NCBI GenBank assembly: GCA_037576215.1
Contig: JBANDB010000003.1
Location: 1,054,001-1,118,000 of the forward strand
Direction of reading: 5' to 3'
DNA length: 64,000 nucleotides
From: Armillaria gallica
Taxonomy: Eukaryota; Basidiomycota; Agaricomycetes; Agaricales; Physalacriaceae
In this document: positions 1-13,000 of the stretch, piece after piece
How the letters are laid out: each line of letters opens with the position of its first letter
Numbering within the stretch: position 1 is the stretch's first letter
Translations under genes and position numbers: made by a program
Notes under the pieces: model-generated
Database searches by the model: none
What the model was told of the DNA's origin: nothing
Seen by the model: the letters and a program-made list of their open reading frames with translations, nothing else

Positions 1-96
1 ATAATATAGGAATCGTGTTTCCCTTGAATTCCGAAGTCGGATGAACAAGAGGGTCTACGACAATTGATCCACTGAAGTCAACAATTAACAGGGAAA

Positions 97-2180
97 TCAA
101 AGGTCAAACAGGACACAAACAAACCAGTTTGTAGAAGGTAAACAGATAGTGAAATTCCCGGAGTTTTCAGAGGAACAAGGTGGACCTCTCCAGTGCACGT
201 TCCACTCACACAACCGTGACCTATCCCGAACCCCACCAACCAAAGTCTGCCCACGCAGGGTTAATATACTACTTGGCGCATAATGCTGACCTTGCTGATA
301 CGGGATTGGAACGTGATTTTTCCCAACATGGTTGCGGATCGCATGATAAGCCATTATCAAGTCCTCCCTTTGAAAGTCTGAAATGTACGCAAGATATTGT
401 CCCAGGTTCCGAGTCCATGACTCAACGATTAACTGCTTCCAAACGCTATTGGAAGAAATTATACCACGGGGGTAAATGTCGATCTCCCGGAGATATGTGC
501 GAAATATACCCGCTACTACAAGTCTGCCGTGCTCATTGATGTAGGTACCAGTTAGATCCGTCTTAGAAGTCGGAAAAATTAGTATGCAGGAAAGACAACT
601 TGTGAATTTACTGACATCCATAGAGGTTTTTGGTGTGTAGTACTCTTTCAAATGATCTGAGACCGACTAAGAGAAACGTCTTGAACTTTGGTCTTCGGGC
701 CTCTATCACGAGACACACCTGTATATCACGAAGCTGCATACGGAAGGGTGTCAGCGACAAGTTTGTCGAATAGAAAGAGAGAGTATCGTACAAATTTAAC
801 ATAAAAGGGTATGAAGTCTTGCACAGGTATGTTATCTAAATATTCACTAACAGGGATTCGCATTGAGCCTACTCGCATCAGTAAACTACGACAGATGAAA
901 GACAGCTAGGAAGGGCCGAACCCTTACCATGAAATATTATTGCCGGAAGGTTCGGTGATCGACATACACCAAAGACTTGAGCAATATTTGGATGTCTACA
1001 TAGACAGTCAAAAGGTAAGTACGCGACTATACAGACATGGAGGGCCGAACCTGGGTCTGACGAAGACATCGATGTCGTGATCAAGTTGCTAGAAAACAAA
1101 GTATATGTAAATTGCCAATTACACAGGATAGAGCATAGGTCATACCCACCTTCATTACGTTCTCTTCGTTACCAATATGTGGCTGGTATACGCGAATAAG
1201 CTTGACCGTGTTACTGCTCTCGACGGTGCAGTAGCCATATTGGTGATCATGAGGCACCTTTTCGATGAGGTAGATGTCGCCTGGAGCGAGGTCCCGGACC
1301 TGCAAACGAGACATGTAAGGGCGCTGCATGCAGTGCATCACGATAGCTTACCTCTCCTTTGATGTATCCCTTCCTATTCTGAAAGTTCGCAAAGGTGCGG
1401 GACGTATGTTCCCTGACGTCCCTTTGGATCTCTCGCAGGCTGTGTATCTCATCTATGATACGACAAGATTGAGCATTAACCGTGGACGTGATTCTTAAAC
1501 GCGAAGCTTCTGCAGCATCGGTGATCCTGGTGCTTAGAATATCTCGCATCTCAGGCATCTCAAGGCGTGCATCCGTCATGAGACTGACCTTTGGAGAATC
1601 AGAGTCAGATACATATCTGAGAGTACAAGGGTCAATGCTTACAACGTAGTTTGCCTTTATATCATTCATCCGCTGTTTGTATCCATTGATGGCATCTGCA
1701 ACTTTCCTTGTCTTCAGGAAGCGATGAAATCGTTTATGCTCCAGGTTACGTTGGGTCTTGTTCAGCTCCGACAGCAGATTCTCCAGATAACTGCATGGAA
1801 GGTCGTGTAAGTATGAATTCAATAATCCGACTCCGAAGCACGTTTGTACTCACGTCTGGAAGTCTGCGCATATATCATGGAAACGGGTCGCACTAGTAAT
1901 CCCGTGCACTTCAATGGTTTCTTTAATGATGGCCACAGTAGTCCCAATATCCTCTGCCAGCCCTTGAAGGTCCTCGTCATTCTTGCCAGCTTTCTAGAAA
2001 TATCGTTCAAAGATACAAATTACTACCACAAAGATTAACAGCACGCACCTCTATTGCCTCCAGAACCATTGCCACACATCCAGCAGCACCCTTGATATAT
2101 GGAAATGGGGCCATTTCACCAGCTGTAGCAGTGAACTTTGCGATTTGAATCCATCCATCGACACTGAAACTGCGAGGCAT
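97..2180 (-). CDS. MLKL-like protein: four-helix N-terminal domain plus kinase-like domain
   Basis: I read at least seven exons. The first starts at the ATG at 2180 (MPRSFSVDGW) and ends at about 2051. An exon at about 1995-1855 continues a helical region (KAGKNDEDLQGLAEDIGTTV), followed by one at about 1780-1361 (YLENLLSELNKTQRNLEHKR). This arrangement matches the four-helix MLKL_NTD/HeLo-like domain common in Agaricomycetes. Downstream exons read VRDLAPGDIYLIEKV, then QLDHDIDVFVRP joined to RHPNIAQVFGVCRSP, the alpha-C/beta-4 region of a protein kinase fold, then EYLDNIPVQDFIPFYVKF. No HRD or DFG motif is visible, so it may be a pseudokinase or be truncated. The last exon ends at the stop at 97. 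By family knowledge, such proteins couple a kinase-like sensor to a membrane-active helical bundle in regulated cell death; that role is inferred here. The 3' exons below about 780 are the least certain part. Confidence 0.6.
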
Positions 2181-2230
2181 GGAGGAACAAAAGAAAGAAA
2201 GGACGAGGCACCTGCACAGGCTGGCAGTGC

Positions 2231-2594
2231 TAGGGATGTGCACCGTATCCGTATCACGGTGGCTATGGATACGGGTCCATACCATGAGCACTTTTGATGA
2301 CCCAAAATACGGCCATATCCAAGCCGTATCCATACGGTTGAAGTACGGTCGTCGAGGGAATGGTAGGGGACCGTTCAATGTCATTGAGGTCAGTAAATAT
2401 GATCTCAATGATGCAAATTACACTTACATTTTGATGACAGTTATTCACTGTCGTCGTGACACTACCTGTATACGGACAACGGTACGGATCTGGCATCAGC
2501 CGTACCGTACCGTGGGCAAGATTTTTCATACGGTGAGATGGTCTACGGCCGTATTGTTACGGTCGTATCCATAACGATACGGTGCACATCCCTA
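2231..2594. mobile_element. MITE with 19-bp terminal inverted repeats
   Basis: The two ends carry the identical inverted 19-mer TAGGGATGTGCACCGTATC at 2231-2249 and 2576-2594. The interior is rich in short repeats of ACGGTA and CGTATCC. It has no coding capacity. A TA dinucleotide ends both sides, either as part of the repeat or as a TA target duplication. The size of about 364 bp and the structure fit a non-autonomous DNA transposon. It ends about 50 bp from the proposed start codon of the MLKL-like gene, so it lies in that gene's 5' region. Confidence 0.85.
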
Positions 2595-5500
2595 CATGGT
2601 GTTGTAACGTAAATGGCTCACCCAACCGTGAAGATTGCCATTTGATTTTGGCCTGCATGAAGAAAGCATAGGTAGTTGGACAAGTCGACAGAGCAAGTAT
2701 CTTCTAGTCGTCGCCGAGCCCTGTACTTTCCGTACGAAACGTCGAAATTAGATCCTACTGAAGCCGTCAGTGCCATATCCGTCTTTCTGTCGAGCTAGAG
2801 GCACGCACCATACATTCCAGACATGCCCATGGGCCCCACTATCATGTTACAAGACCTGATTCCAAATTAGATCATTCCTCGAAGCTAATTTGGCTCTCAA
2901 CGGCAACTTCTATTCCTTTTCAACTTGGCAGCTCCTCGCCTTTCAGTGTCGAGGTCATCCGAATATTATTTGCTTCCGAATCCTCTCTTGCCCATGCCCG
3001 TCAACGAAGGCGAATTGGAAGTCGCTCACGGGTGCCATAAAATGGCTTGTAGTTCTCTGACCTGCAATGGACCTCGTCAACACGAACGAGACGGATGAGA
3101 CGAGGCATACACAAATTTCCACTAAGTAAGAATGTGAACCTAACGATGGCGCCTCAGTACGGTATCTTTTTCGAACGTTTTCATGTTTCTGTAAACAAAG
3201 AGCTGAACTTGAGCCTGCTGAGTACGAATTGTAGCGGGTGACGTGAACTGCATGCCTGAAGGACGTCGTCGTAATCGGCAAGCTCTGCGGGAAGATGTCA
3301 GGGTTGGCCTGCTACCCGACGATACTGTGATGAAAGGGCAGCGTCTCCTACAATAAAGCACATCGGTACCTCAGTCCAAGCTGGAAACCGTTTGAACGTA
3401 CCTTACGGAATCACAGAGGATAAACGTGGTGATTCCTGGACGTCATATGAAAGCGGGTGATAGCATTTGACAGTTCGTTTTGACCACTAGTTTATAATAC
3501 TATCCCTCCTAAAAACAGTCATCAGAGCTCAGGGGAATTCCATGGCGGCAAAAAAAATGCACCGAAGAAGCCCATTCGACGTTTCAACGTTCCCACATAC
3601 AGTCAGCGCACAGACCACCACTAATGAAGGCTACATCGTCAGGAAGAAAGACAGCTGTCCTCTCGTGTTTTCCTTCGCTTTCTTGAGTACTCCCACACAA
3701 TTGTTGCCCAAGCATGGTGTCCTCAAGTTTAGCGAAGAGACGCTGATAGATGGTGGTTGGCAGTGTCGAGGACATAGGAGTCTTCTTGCTGGTAGAAACC
3801 CAAGAGACCTCTGCAGAAGAAAACGGTCAGCTTTCACGATATGTTGTTCTACGAAAGAGGGCACCTGATACCGAAAATCCAAACGATATTTTTGCGCTCT
3901 TTCATCCACTACTTGAGGCGTACAAATATGAGCGATAGATGCGCGTCATATGCAGAAATATTGGTTCGTTATTGAAGTAAAAGGGTAAACGGAAGAGAGT
4001 ATTCCCAGAAAAATGGAGTAGTCGCGTCCATGATGGTGGTAGGATTCCAGAAGCAAAAGAGCCCACAGTCGGGTGGTCGGGCCGATGCGTCAACTAGACT
4101 TGCCGACATTTCAAATCTGATCTCAATCGCAACCACCATCCCGAACGCGACCTTTCGCTTTTTCTCAGCATGCGCCTCTCCGTCCGCCATCCTCTATCGA
4201 AAAGGGGCCTAGCGTCGCTCGAATATTCTGCTTTTTCCACCTAGAGCCGTAGTTCTGAGGACGTCAAGCTCGAGAAAGCGATGAACCGCTAGCTGAAAAC
4301 CTTTGGGCACCCTCAGAATGCATGTACCGCGGACGCCCACCCTACATCTCCTCAGGAGCAGGACAACGACGGTACTCTGGATGCTACCCGCTGCATCAAC
4401 ACCAACAAGCACCAGAAGTTTACGGCCATATCCAGCTGCGAAGGAATCCGCTGCCACGCGTTGATGGCGTGCTGATTTTGCGACGACCACGACAACGGCT
4501 ATGGAACTCGCAAAGACAGCCTTTCAAGAGGAAAATGAAGTCTGGTGCGGTCAAGGGGTCGAGTGGCTGGTGAGCAGAGCCGACGAGTTTGAGGTGTGGC
4601 GTTTCAAAGTGCGGCAAAGTAGCTGATGTCGCAGCGACTTGTTATTTAATTTGTGAGTCTTTGTTTCATATTGCCTTGATTCGATGATTTCTCATCAATT
4701 CTCGTCCTGCAGTGTTTTTGTCTCGGCTCGTTTATTAGTAATCGTTGCCTCGAAATTATCAATGCCAGATTTGTTCCTCCTCTCGTGTTTTACCTATTCG
4801 CTCAGCGTCAGACGCCTGCTTTCTGACTGAAGCATCTCCCACGTACATTCTCAGCTGAAACAGACCCAGACACTTTTAACATGATTGGAGAAGTAGCACC
4901 CAGCACCGTGCCTTCTGTCGCTCTAGGTTTCTGGTCACTGTTGCGGTCATGTTCCTAAATGAAAGATCACGGAAACCCCATTCCACCATGCACCTTGTTC
5001 TAAGACGTCGGATTGTCGCGCATACAATCTACTGCGTAGCGATAAGCATTGGAGACTAAGTACTAAGTGTTCAAGCTGTGGTTGGAGGTAGGGCATCAAT
5101 ATGTAGCAATCTCGTAAATTCAGCACGTCCTGATAACTTTATAACTTTTACTATTTCCGCAGTTATAAACCCGGCTATTTCAATAAGGCCGGTCCACTTC
5201 AGCTCAACGGCTTTCCCTCAAATTACCACGCTATTACATCCAGACATGCGCGCGCTGATACCGCCCCTTTGCCAACTAACTTCGCTGTCTAAAAACGACC
5301 CCTGATTCAAGCGTGGGGTGTCACTGCCGTTGGCCTACATTATCTCAGTCTTCTGATTTCTACTAACAGTTCTGAAGGATGCGGTCTACCAAGTCAAGTC
5401 CCAAATCCTCGCAGGCAAGGTTGATGACATACGAGATAACCAACCGCCATCGGCATTGACACCAACGTCGTCTGCTGCGAGGCGATGTTGAGATCGTCAA

Positions 5501-6232
5501 GCCCGCACCAAACCAGCTACTGACAGATACATGTAGAGTATTCCGAGACCATGCAGGTAGACTTTCGTTTTTTTGGTCAAATCAAAAAAATTGATTTAGC
5601 CCTTGGTTAGAACATTTAAACAGGAGCGCCGCGCCCGTCGTCAAAACAGATGAGGATAACACAGAGCCCAATACCGCAAGACTATCTATGTGTGCTTCTT
5701 CCGTTCCCTTTGTTCGTTTCCCGGTGACTATAGCACAGGTTCGCTCTGAACAACGACTCCCTGTCTCTCCAGGTGCCGGTCATTGTTGTCCTATTCTCCG
5801 ACCTCAAGTTTAAACATCATGCTGGTCACGCAATGAACCATACTCCCTGCCCTGAGCGAAGCCAAATGATGTAAGGTCGCGGAGCAAGAAAGGGTATGTA
5901 TTACTGAGACTTGCCTTAACCTTGACTAACTGGTCAGATATAGGTCAGATTAACAGCTTCCTTCATACGCCAAGTACCCTAGGTTCAAGCGTTACTCATC
6001 CATTGGAAGGAGTTTGTTCTCCGAGAAGTACGTATCAGTTAGCTTACTTTGTGCTTCATCGTGATTAACGAAACTCATAGTTTCAGCTATATCAGCCACT
6101 TCACGAGTGTTTAAGGTTGCTTATTTACAAGATTGTACGAGATGGCCGAGTCTGCATACTCGAATTCATGTCCATTACCACGACAAGATATAGTGCACAC
6201 GTTAGCCAGTGCATACATTCAGAAGTTCTTCT
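2595..6232. other. Gene-poor stretch without a recognisable gene
   Basis: Only short open frames of about 60-110 codons occur here on both strands, with no recognisable domain and no convincing exon chain. The longest, at 3542-3868 on the plus strand and 3631-3909 on the minus strand, overlap each other antisense. One plus-strand frame at 3750-3938 ends in an amphipathic stretch (FALFHPLLEAYKYER) that could be an exon remnant. I see no tRNA, no terminal inverted repeats and no simple-sequence array. Confidence 0.5.
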
Positions 6233-7760
6233 CTACCAAAGCGTAATTGTTGTGCCGCGTTTTCGGAGAGCGTTGACTCGGGACCAGGTGTCCCACCTGA
6301 GCTCGCTTCCCATCCGAACACCTATCACAACAGACATGAACGCTCGATGCTCGACCATATCCATGAAAGCGGCCTCATCCATGTCACCCGACCAGACAAG
6401 CTGCAAATGCTGCAACTTCGGCAGCATCCTTCGGTCATCAAGTCCTTCAATGAAATCCGAGGTAATGAGATCCGTTTGTACCGTGTTTTGCTCCACGATG
6501 AATAACTTCACGATGTTCGGCGCCAGGCGAAGGATAGAGAGCGCATCAGCGGAAGTAAAATTAACCGCAGTGAGCGTGAGCCCTGTGAGAGATCGGGAGA
6601 CGTGCTGTACGAGGCTACGAATTACCCCTGAGTATTAGGTGGTACCGTCCATCTCCTGATCGGTGCTGACCAGCTCTAGAGAGGTAAGGTAAGGGATCGT
6701 CTTTTGTGAAATAGGACTGCCGTGGAGAGTCACATCTTCGAGGAGTAGCTTGCGGAAGGATAGGTCGCTTGTGTTGAATAAATTCAAATCGCAACGATGA
6801 AAGGTAGCCATCATAGCGTTGAGGAATCTTTTGCACTGCGAAGCACTGGTGTTCCGTGATCGATAATCGGAATAATGGACGGTTGTGATCTGTTCATCTG
6901 GCAAGCGGAAATGTACGATATTGGGAAAAGAGTCCAAAGACAGAGTATGTAATTTTGGAGCATGGGCGAATATTTTGATAAGCGGCTCGTCCGCGTCAGG
7001 GTCTGAGACTTCGAAAACTCCGGAGAGTTTGAGATGCTCAAGTTCGGGAAATTCGCCATGGCTATTTTGTAACGATACTGTGCTAGAGTTGGTGTTGAAA
7101 TGTAGGGAGAGGCTCTTCAGGCGGCACAAATTGAGTGTGCCTTTCTCATAGAACAATGAATCTAAGCCGTGATAGCGTAACCGCGGAATGTTAAGAAATA
7201 AGCTCGGCCGTGAACACCGTGCTGATACATCGAGGTGCAATGAGAGCTGGCGTGAACGCTCTTGGAACAATTTTAAGACATTTTTAAAATGTGGCAATAA
7301 GTCTGAGTTGTCGGCGTTGGCGACTATGGATGTCCAAAGTCGAGGGGAGGATAGACAGATGTCACGCCAATATACGCAGACAGTAGAGAGGACAAAGAGT
7401 CCTCTGTATGCCAATCGCGTCGCATTGCGACTGTGGACAGAAATACAGACATATCCAAAGATCATTTCAAGGATCTCCAAGGGAAGCCTACGAATGGGTG
7501 CAACAAGAGATTGGGCTTTTCTCAGGACCGAGTTCCTGATTAACTGATGCCCATCTTCGAGGTTCTTTCTCTGAATTGCACTCGGAAATCTTTTTACGAA
7601 GTGCAGAGAGGGTTTGCAAATAGGTTTCTTCTTCCAATTCGGAATTGATCTTTCTCCCGGTTCGTAGATATCCGGCGACGTCGAGAGGCAAAGAAGGGAC
7701 CTGAATGTCAAATGAGTGGCCGCAGTTGTTACAGAGGGTGATACGAGACCTGAATTTTGG
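6233..7760 (-). pseudogene. F-box/LRR-like protein, broken by a frameshift and an in-frame stop
   Basis: The N-terminal part reads ITLCNNCGHSFDIQV and YLRTGRKINSELEEE, the usual opening of agaric F-box proteins (a coiled coil before the F-box). It is in a different frame from LVAPIRRLPLEILEMIFGYV, the F-box core. One extra A around 7562-7569 explains the change. The frame then runs through LRR-like sequence (FPELEHLKLSG, KLHTLSLDSFPNIV) to a TAA at 6635-6637. It continues in the same frame for another 133 codons with typical family C-terminal sequence (SLTGLTLTAVNFTSADA) to the stop at 6233. No usable intron removes the stop: the only GT-AG pair around it is 18 nt apart. An intact product would have bound Skp1 in an SCF ubiquitin ligase. 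A start codon is not apparent. Confidence 0.8.
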
Positions 7761-7989
7761 CCATAGTGTTGTATGGCAGGATGCTAGGTTTGAGCAGCTT
7801 CAAGTCTCAGATCTCAGGAAGTGAAACTCCACGGAAGATAGCGAGTCCCAAAAAGGCAGTTGAACATCTTTGCCGACTCGGACCGGTCTACCGTGGCATC
7901 GCAACTTTTGTGAAGCACCGCTTCGCGCATACATCCAGGTGTCAGCAAAATCAGAAACTCTCGTTGGTTCTAATACTCACTGTCAGAAC

Positions 7990-10033
7990 AGCTCAACAGA
8001 AACAGCAACGATGACATCCACGACTTGGCGACGTTGTTGGACCAGACCTATCCCCAAGGGGTCTCGAATTTTTTAATAAAATACATCGCGTCTATTTATT
8101 TATTTATTTTTATAGGCCCCTGACCAGCCGACCGACCGACCTGCGTGGGAATATCATACCTAGTAAGGCGAAACAAACGAGCTTGGTAATCACACAGCCA
8201 CCCGGTAACTTTACATACCCGCACATTACCGGATCTGGCTGGCTGGCTGTCATTTCCGGGCCGAACTGCCTCTGCACCCCTCTTACATGTTGGCCAGGCT
8301 ATTGTTATGCAGAAGACTATCATTTGGACACAGGTATATCACTGTTTTAATGTATTTTCACCTCTCAATAGCCTAGAAAGTCCTCCCGAAACAGGTATCA
8401 AAAAAAATTTTAAGGTGCCCCGGCCAGCCTGACCAACCGACCAGCCCGATGTAATGGTACAGCGGTCCGGAAGCCCCTTGGATAAACCACAGAGTCCTGC
8501 AGTGAGTCTCAGGCCTCAGCTGGCGATGTTCTCAGAGAGCAATAGCACAGCTCCCTAAATTGGTACGTATTTCTTTGGTTGTGAAGGATATGTTCATGCT
8601 GTTCGAGCAGTGGGCGAAGACATACGATCAACTACCTTTTGCCCGGACTCCGCTAACGCATCTAGGTATCTCTTCGTTCCGTATAGGCCTAACAGCAACG
8701 GTAAGACCGCATATCTTTGGGCCAATCGACGATTACACTGACCTTCCTTGAGAGTGACCCACGTTGGCTTTCCCTCCTCACTCTTCCAATGAGACGGATA
8801 ATACCTCTCAGGTAAGGAAACTCTAGCGACCCTGCTATTCTCGTCCACAATAGCGACATTATACGTCTTTATATAGGCTTGCATCATTTGAACTACCCCC
8901 TCCGGAGTAGCGAGACGATGCCCCTGCGGGTTATGCAGCAGCGATCCCCAGTAATAACCTACTCAATATCGTCAACATTTCTCGCGATCTTCGACAAGTC
9001 ACGTACAGCAACTGTTTATAACCTGCTGCCATGAATTTATTTGGCGGTGTTGGAATTGCAAAAAGGCGAGTTCTTCGGCTGTACAATGGTTTCTAGCTCG
9101 GTGAAGTTCTTGGCTGATGATATCTTCTGGCAGCACCGGTGCTGGCCTGGGATTCCTTTGAAGACGGTAATGCGATGGTGAGAGAGGCTGGTCAGAGCCG
9201 TCCATCAAGAGCCAAGTACGTCTCCTTGTTCTCGAGCTGACGCTATTATTGATGCACCTTTATAGCAGTGGCGCGGCCCTACATTATCCGGGCTTCCTGG
9301 TTACGACCTGTTCTCCAACAGAGAATGTGCGATGTGATCCTCGGCGGTGTCATCGTTGCTGCTGATGAAGGCACATAATGCCGCGTCCGTCTACAGAGTC
9401 CTTATGAGGTTTTAGGTTCGCCATCTCAGTGAAGTGAACGAGTTTTCTTTGACAATCTAGAACCCAGGCTGTGTAGTTACTATGCAGACTGAGTCAACAC
9501 TGAGTTTAAAAAATCCGCGCGTTCCTTGTTCTCCGGTTCCGACTCTTGTTCTTTGACTCCGACGTTTCAACAGGCAGAAAAGATGTCCCCTTTCATCTGG
9601 TTGTATCTCTTTCCTGTTGCTCCCTACTTACAACACTCAATATTGTTGTCTTTGAACCTACTAGTAGGCTCCTTCTTCTCTGGCGACCTTCCCACAATCG
9701 CCGGTGATCTATAACCAGGGGCTCTATAAATATGTGTAGACGCGGTCTGCTGACTGAAGTGGCGCTCTGGACTGTGGGCACATCTTGGTTACTTCCAGGT
9801 ATAGCTCCGGTGCGGCCCGTCCACTGCATAACTTTCATCCACTCTCGGCATTCTGTAAATGACGAAGTGGAGTGGATGATAGACGCTAAGCATAATACAT
9901 CAAACTCTGACAATGTTTCCGTTAGTCTCGGCTGACTAGCTTGACTCCCCAGTTTTTCTGTATCTATATGTACATGATTGCCGAAAATAAATATATATAC
10001 AGTATACCATCCACAGAAAAGGATCATATCTAC
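7990..10033. other. Mostly non-coding stretch with a short TTTA repeat
   Basis: A TTTA-type simple repeat lies at about 8094-8115. Apart from the weak minus-strand exons described at 8594-9208, the open frames are short and unrecognised. The stretch separates the F-box pseudogene from the 3' end of the VPS9 gene. Confidence 0.45.
8594..9208 (-). CDS. Hypothetical protein, two possible exons
   Basis: Two minus-strand open segments look more protein-like than their surroundings. Segment 9208-8999 contains QELHRARNHCTAEELAFLQF. Segment 8887-8594 contains VARVSLPERYYPSHWKSEE. A GT just after INSWQQ could be a donor joining them. I recognise no domain. It could be a relic of a larger gene, since I found neither a clear start nor a terminal exon. 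Confidence 0.25.
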
Positions 10034-13000
10034 TCATTCGGGCTCGAACCCACCGATCGCCCTGACGCCCTCTACAACACGTCTATACTCTCGTAACAAC
10101 TCCGCTACCTCCGACATCTTCAGATCGTCAACCTCACAATCTAAGAATCGTTTATTCGGCGGAGCCAGAGATAACAGACCCTGTGCCGGGGACTCTGCAA
10201 CGGGACTATCAAACCGATGAGCCGCAGGCAGAATAGATGTCCCCCTCGATGGTGGAGGCGAGCTCTGTGGAGTTACGGTTAGAACACTACAACGAAGGAA
10301 GAATGAGGCACGTACCTTCTTCGCGGTAAGAGCAGAGACACTAGCCAGCCGGTCACTCAAACTCGGTCGTGATACCTTCCTCCGTCTCTTCTTCTTCGAG
10401 CTCATCATACTCTCGAAACTCTTGATACTCCTCGTATCCGTAGGAGGACTATAGTCCGCTTCCTCCTCATCGTCATCATCTTTGCTCTCCTCGCTATCGT
10501 CCTCTTCCGCCTCACTATCATCATCGCTCGATTCATAAACCCTGCTCTTAACCGAACCAGCCCTGCTCCTCCTGCTCCGCACCGACCCCGGCCTCGACAC
10601 CGTAATCAGCTCCTCCTCGCCACCAAGTTTCGGCGTCGATCCAGGCAACATACTCTTGATCGAAAACACGCTCTCCCTTCTCAGCAGTCCAAACCCAGGT
10701 CTCACTGCGTTCCACGGAGCAGACCCCTGCACACTCTCTATTGCAGGCGCGTTGGTGTTGTTCGGCAGCAGAGATTTGAGCATCCCGAACGAGGTATCAA
10801 CAACACCGGTGATGACCTTGTTTGCAGATCCAGCAATCGCGTCAACTTGCTGTTCCACACGGCCGCGTAAGCCGTCCTTGGAGGCGCCCCGTTCTTGCGA
10901 AGAAGTTCGTGAAGACGGTGAAGACGCCGACGTCACGATAGGTATTGGGGTCAGATCCGCCGTGCTAGCGGCAAAAGTCAACTAAGCGTGCCGGTCCATA
11001 GAAATTTATAAAACCAACCTTAACACTCGTCCACCTTCCTGTCCCAGGCCCAGGCTCTTCAAATCCACATTCTCCAGGAACTCGATAACGGCCATGAGGT
11101 TGATAAGGCAGTAGTTTTCTTCCCCATTTGCATGCCTGTGCCTGTACCGTTGGGTGTACAGTACATGCGACACGAGATGTGGAGGGTTTGATTTGACGAC
11201 AGAGAAAATGAGAAGAGGGAAGAGAACGTCAAGAGATATCGGTGTTTCTTCTCGGGGTGGGTTTGATTTTTCTGAAGCTACTGTTGAAGGTTGAGGTGAC
11301 GAAGGGGAAGGGGAAACCGATTTATCCTCCTTGTCATTCACTGTCGAAATATCAGAAACAGTGACTCCGTTAGCCTTCTGCTCTGGTTCGACGATTGCAG
11401 GAACCGAATGCGAGTTCGCGACGAGATCCTTCGCTTGGGACTCTATGCGCGGCTGCGGCAATCCACCTTGTCCCTTCTCCTTGCTCAAACTCCTCGGCTT
11501 TCGCGTCGGCTCCAGCATCACCTCTTCTGGCAACGTTTCGTTGTCATTCCTCAGGCGTATAGGCGGCAATCTCGTCAGGCCCTCTGATAAACAAAGTTCT
11601 CAAGACCTCACACGCGGACCCGGAGAAAGAACCCACCGACGATAACCTTATGTGCCTCAACAAGAAGCGCAGCCTTATCCGCTGGTGACCGAATGAATTC
11701 TAATTGGGTCAGCACTAAAAAATAGAGTGAGGATCAGGTGGTAGTATATCTTAAAGGACTTACTGTCTCCGCATGCTTGGATCAAACTATCTAGCTCCTC
11801 GTGGTCGGCAACGTCTCCGTCAATGATGATGTCAAGATGTTGGAGACCAAGGTCGAGCATATTAAGTGCAGCAATACGACTGGATAACGCTTCGTCATGG
11901 CTGAGATCATCCGACTGCGTCGGGTGCAAGAGTCTATTAATAATAGTTAGCCTCTGTCAGTCTCTAAGAGGGAATGAAGGCAACCTATCATAGAACAATT
12001 CGCATATCGTCCTCTCTACACGATCAAGCATCTTGATTTCGTCGTCCTCAGAAGGCGGATCTTCGAGCTCGCTTTTCTCTTCATCTTCCTTCCTTGCTCG
12101 CAATCTAAGTTCCTCCTCTATTCCATAGTAAAAGTCTTGAAACATGTCTGCCACCTCGGCTGTGTCGTAGTCGATGGGATGGATCACGTATTTCACGCCG
12201 GGATTAGTCTCTCCGCCAGCTTCTGATTTTCTCACCCTGGCAAAGGGGTGGAAGCTCTCCGTAAACACTTGCGTGCGATTGACCAGCCAGCGCGGTGAAC
12301 CGGCTAGCGACTCTGGTATGCGACTCTTGAGTGCAAGTAGAGTCTGCTTACATATACTGTTGAAGATAACGGGTTCCGAAATAGTGAATGCGGGAATGAT
12401 TATAGGCGCGGGGGATGGAGGAGAAGTATCTTCGACGCTGGAAACGCTGCTCGTTGACGGTGTCGCTTTATGACCAAAGAGAGATGCGAAAGGATTTGCT
12501 AGACGCGACGCTTGCTGAGATGGTCGGGGAGGCAGTGGGGGCTTCGCACGAGGTGGAACAGGTAAAGATGTAGTATGGGATGGTACCCGGAAAGAAGGAA
12601 ACGCAGTCGTCACTGGAGGTAAAAGAGGTAGGTTTCCGAGTGTTGTGGATCGCGTGGAAGGGGTTAAAATTCCTTGGTAGAACTTTGACGAAGGGTGAAG
12701 GGAAGATTGAAAGGTAAGCGTCGTGCTTGAACTTTGTTAGAACAGTAAGTGGAAGAGAAATCAAGGCGTACTTGTTCAATACACCTCGAAGACCAGACAA
12801 GGTGACGATAGGTGCATCCTTGCGTGAAGCCCCATCGCAAAGGACGATATGGTCCTTTACAAAGTCAGCAGTAATCCGTTCGTTGGTCGCCGGTTCCAGT
12901 GGTAATAAAAGTGTTGCCTGTAGATACGGCTCAGCCTCACTTTTTGCAAGTACAGCAACGGTACGCACCTTGCCATTGGTAACGGCGCTCCAAACGTCTA

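Noticed and set aside
6618..6642. An 18-nt GT...AG intron that would remove the in-frame TAA of the F-box pseudogene
   Set aside because: It is far below the size of any other intron in the window (about 44 nt or more).
10656..10985. Plus-strand open frame of 109 codons opposite the VPS9 gene
   Set aside because: It is the antisense shadow of a coding exon with biased codon use. The same holds for similar frames opposite CSN1, the GT69 gene and the Clp1-like genes.
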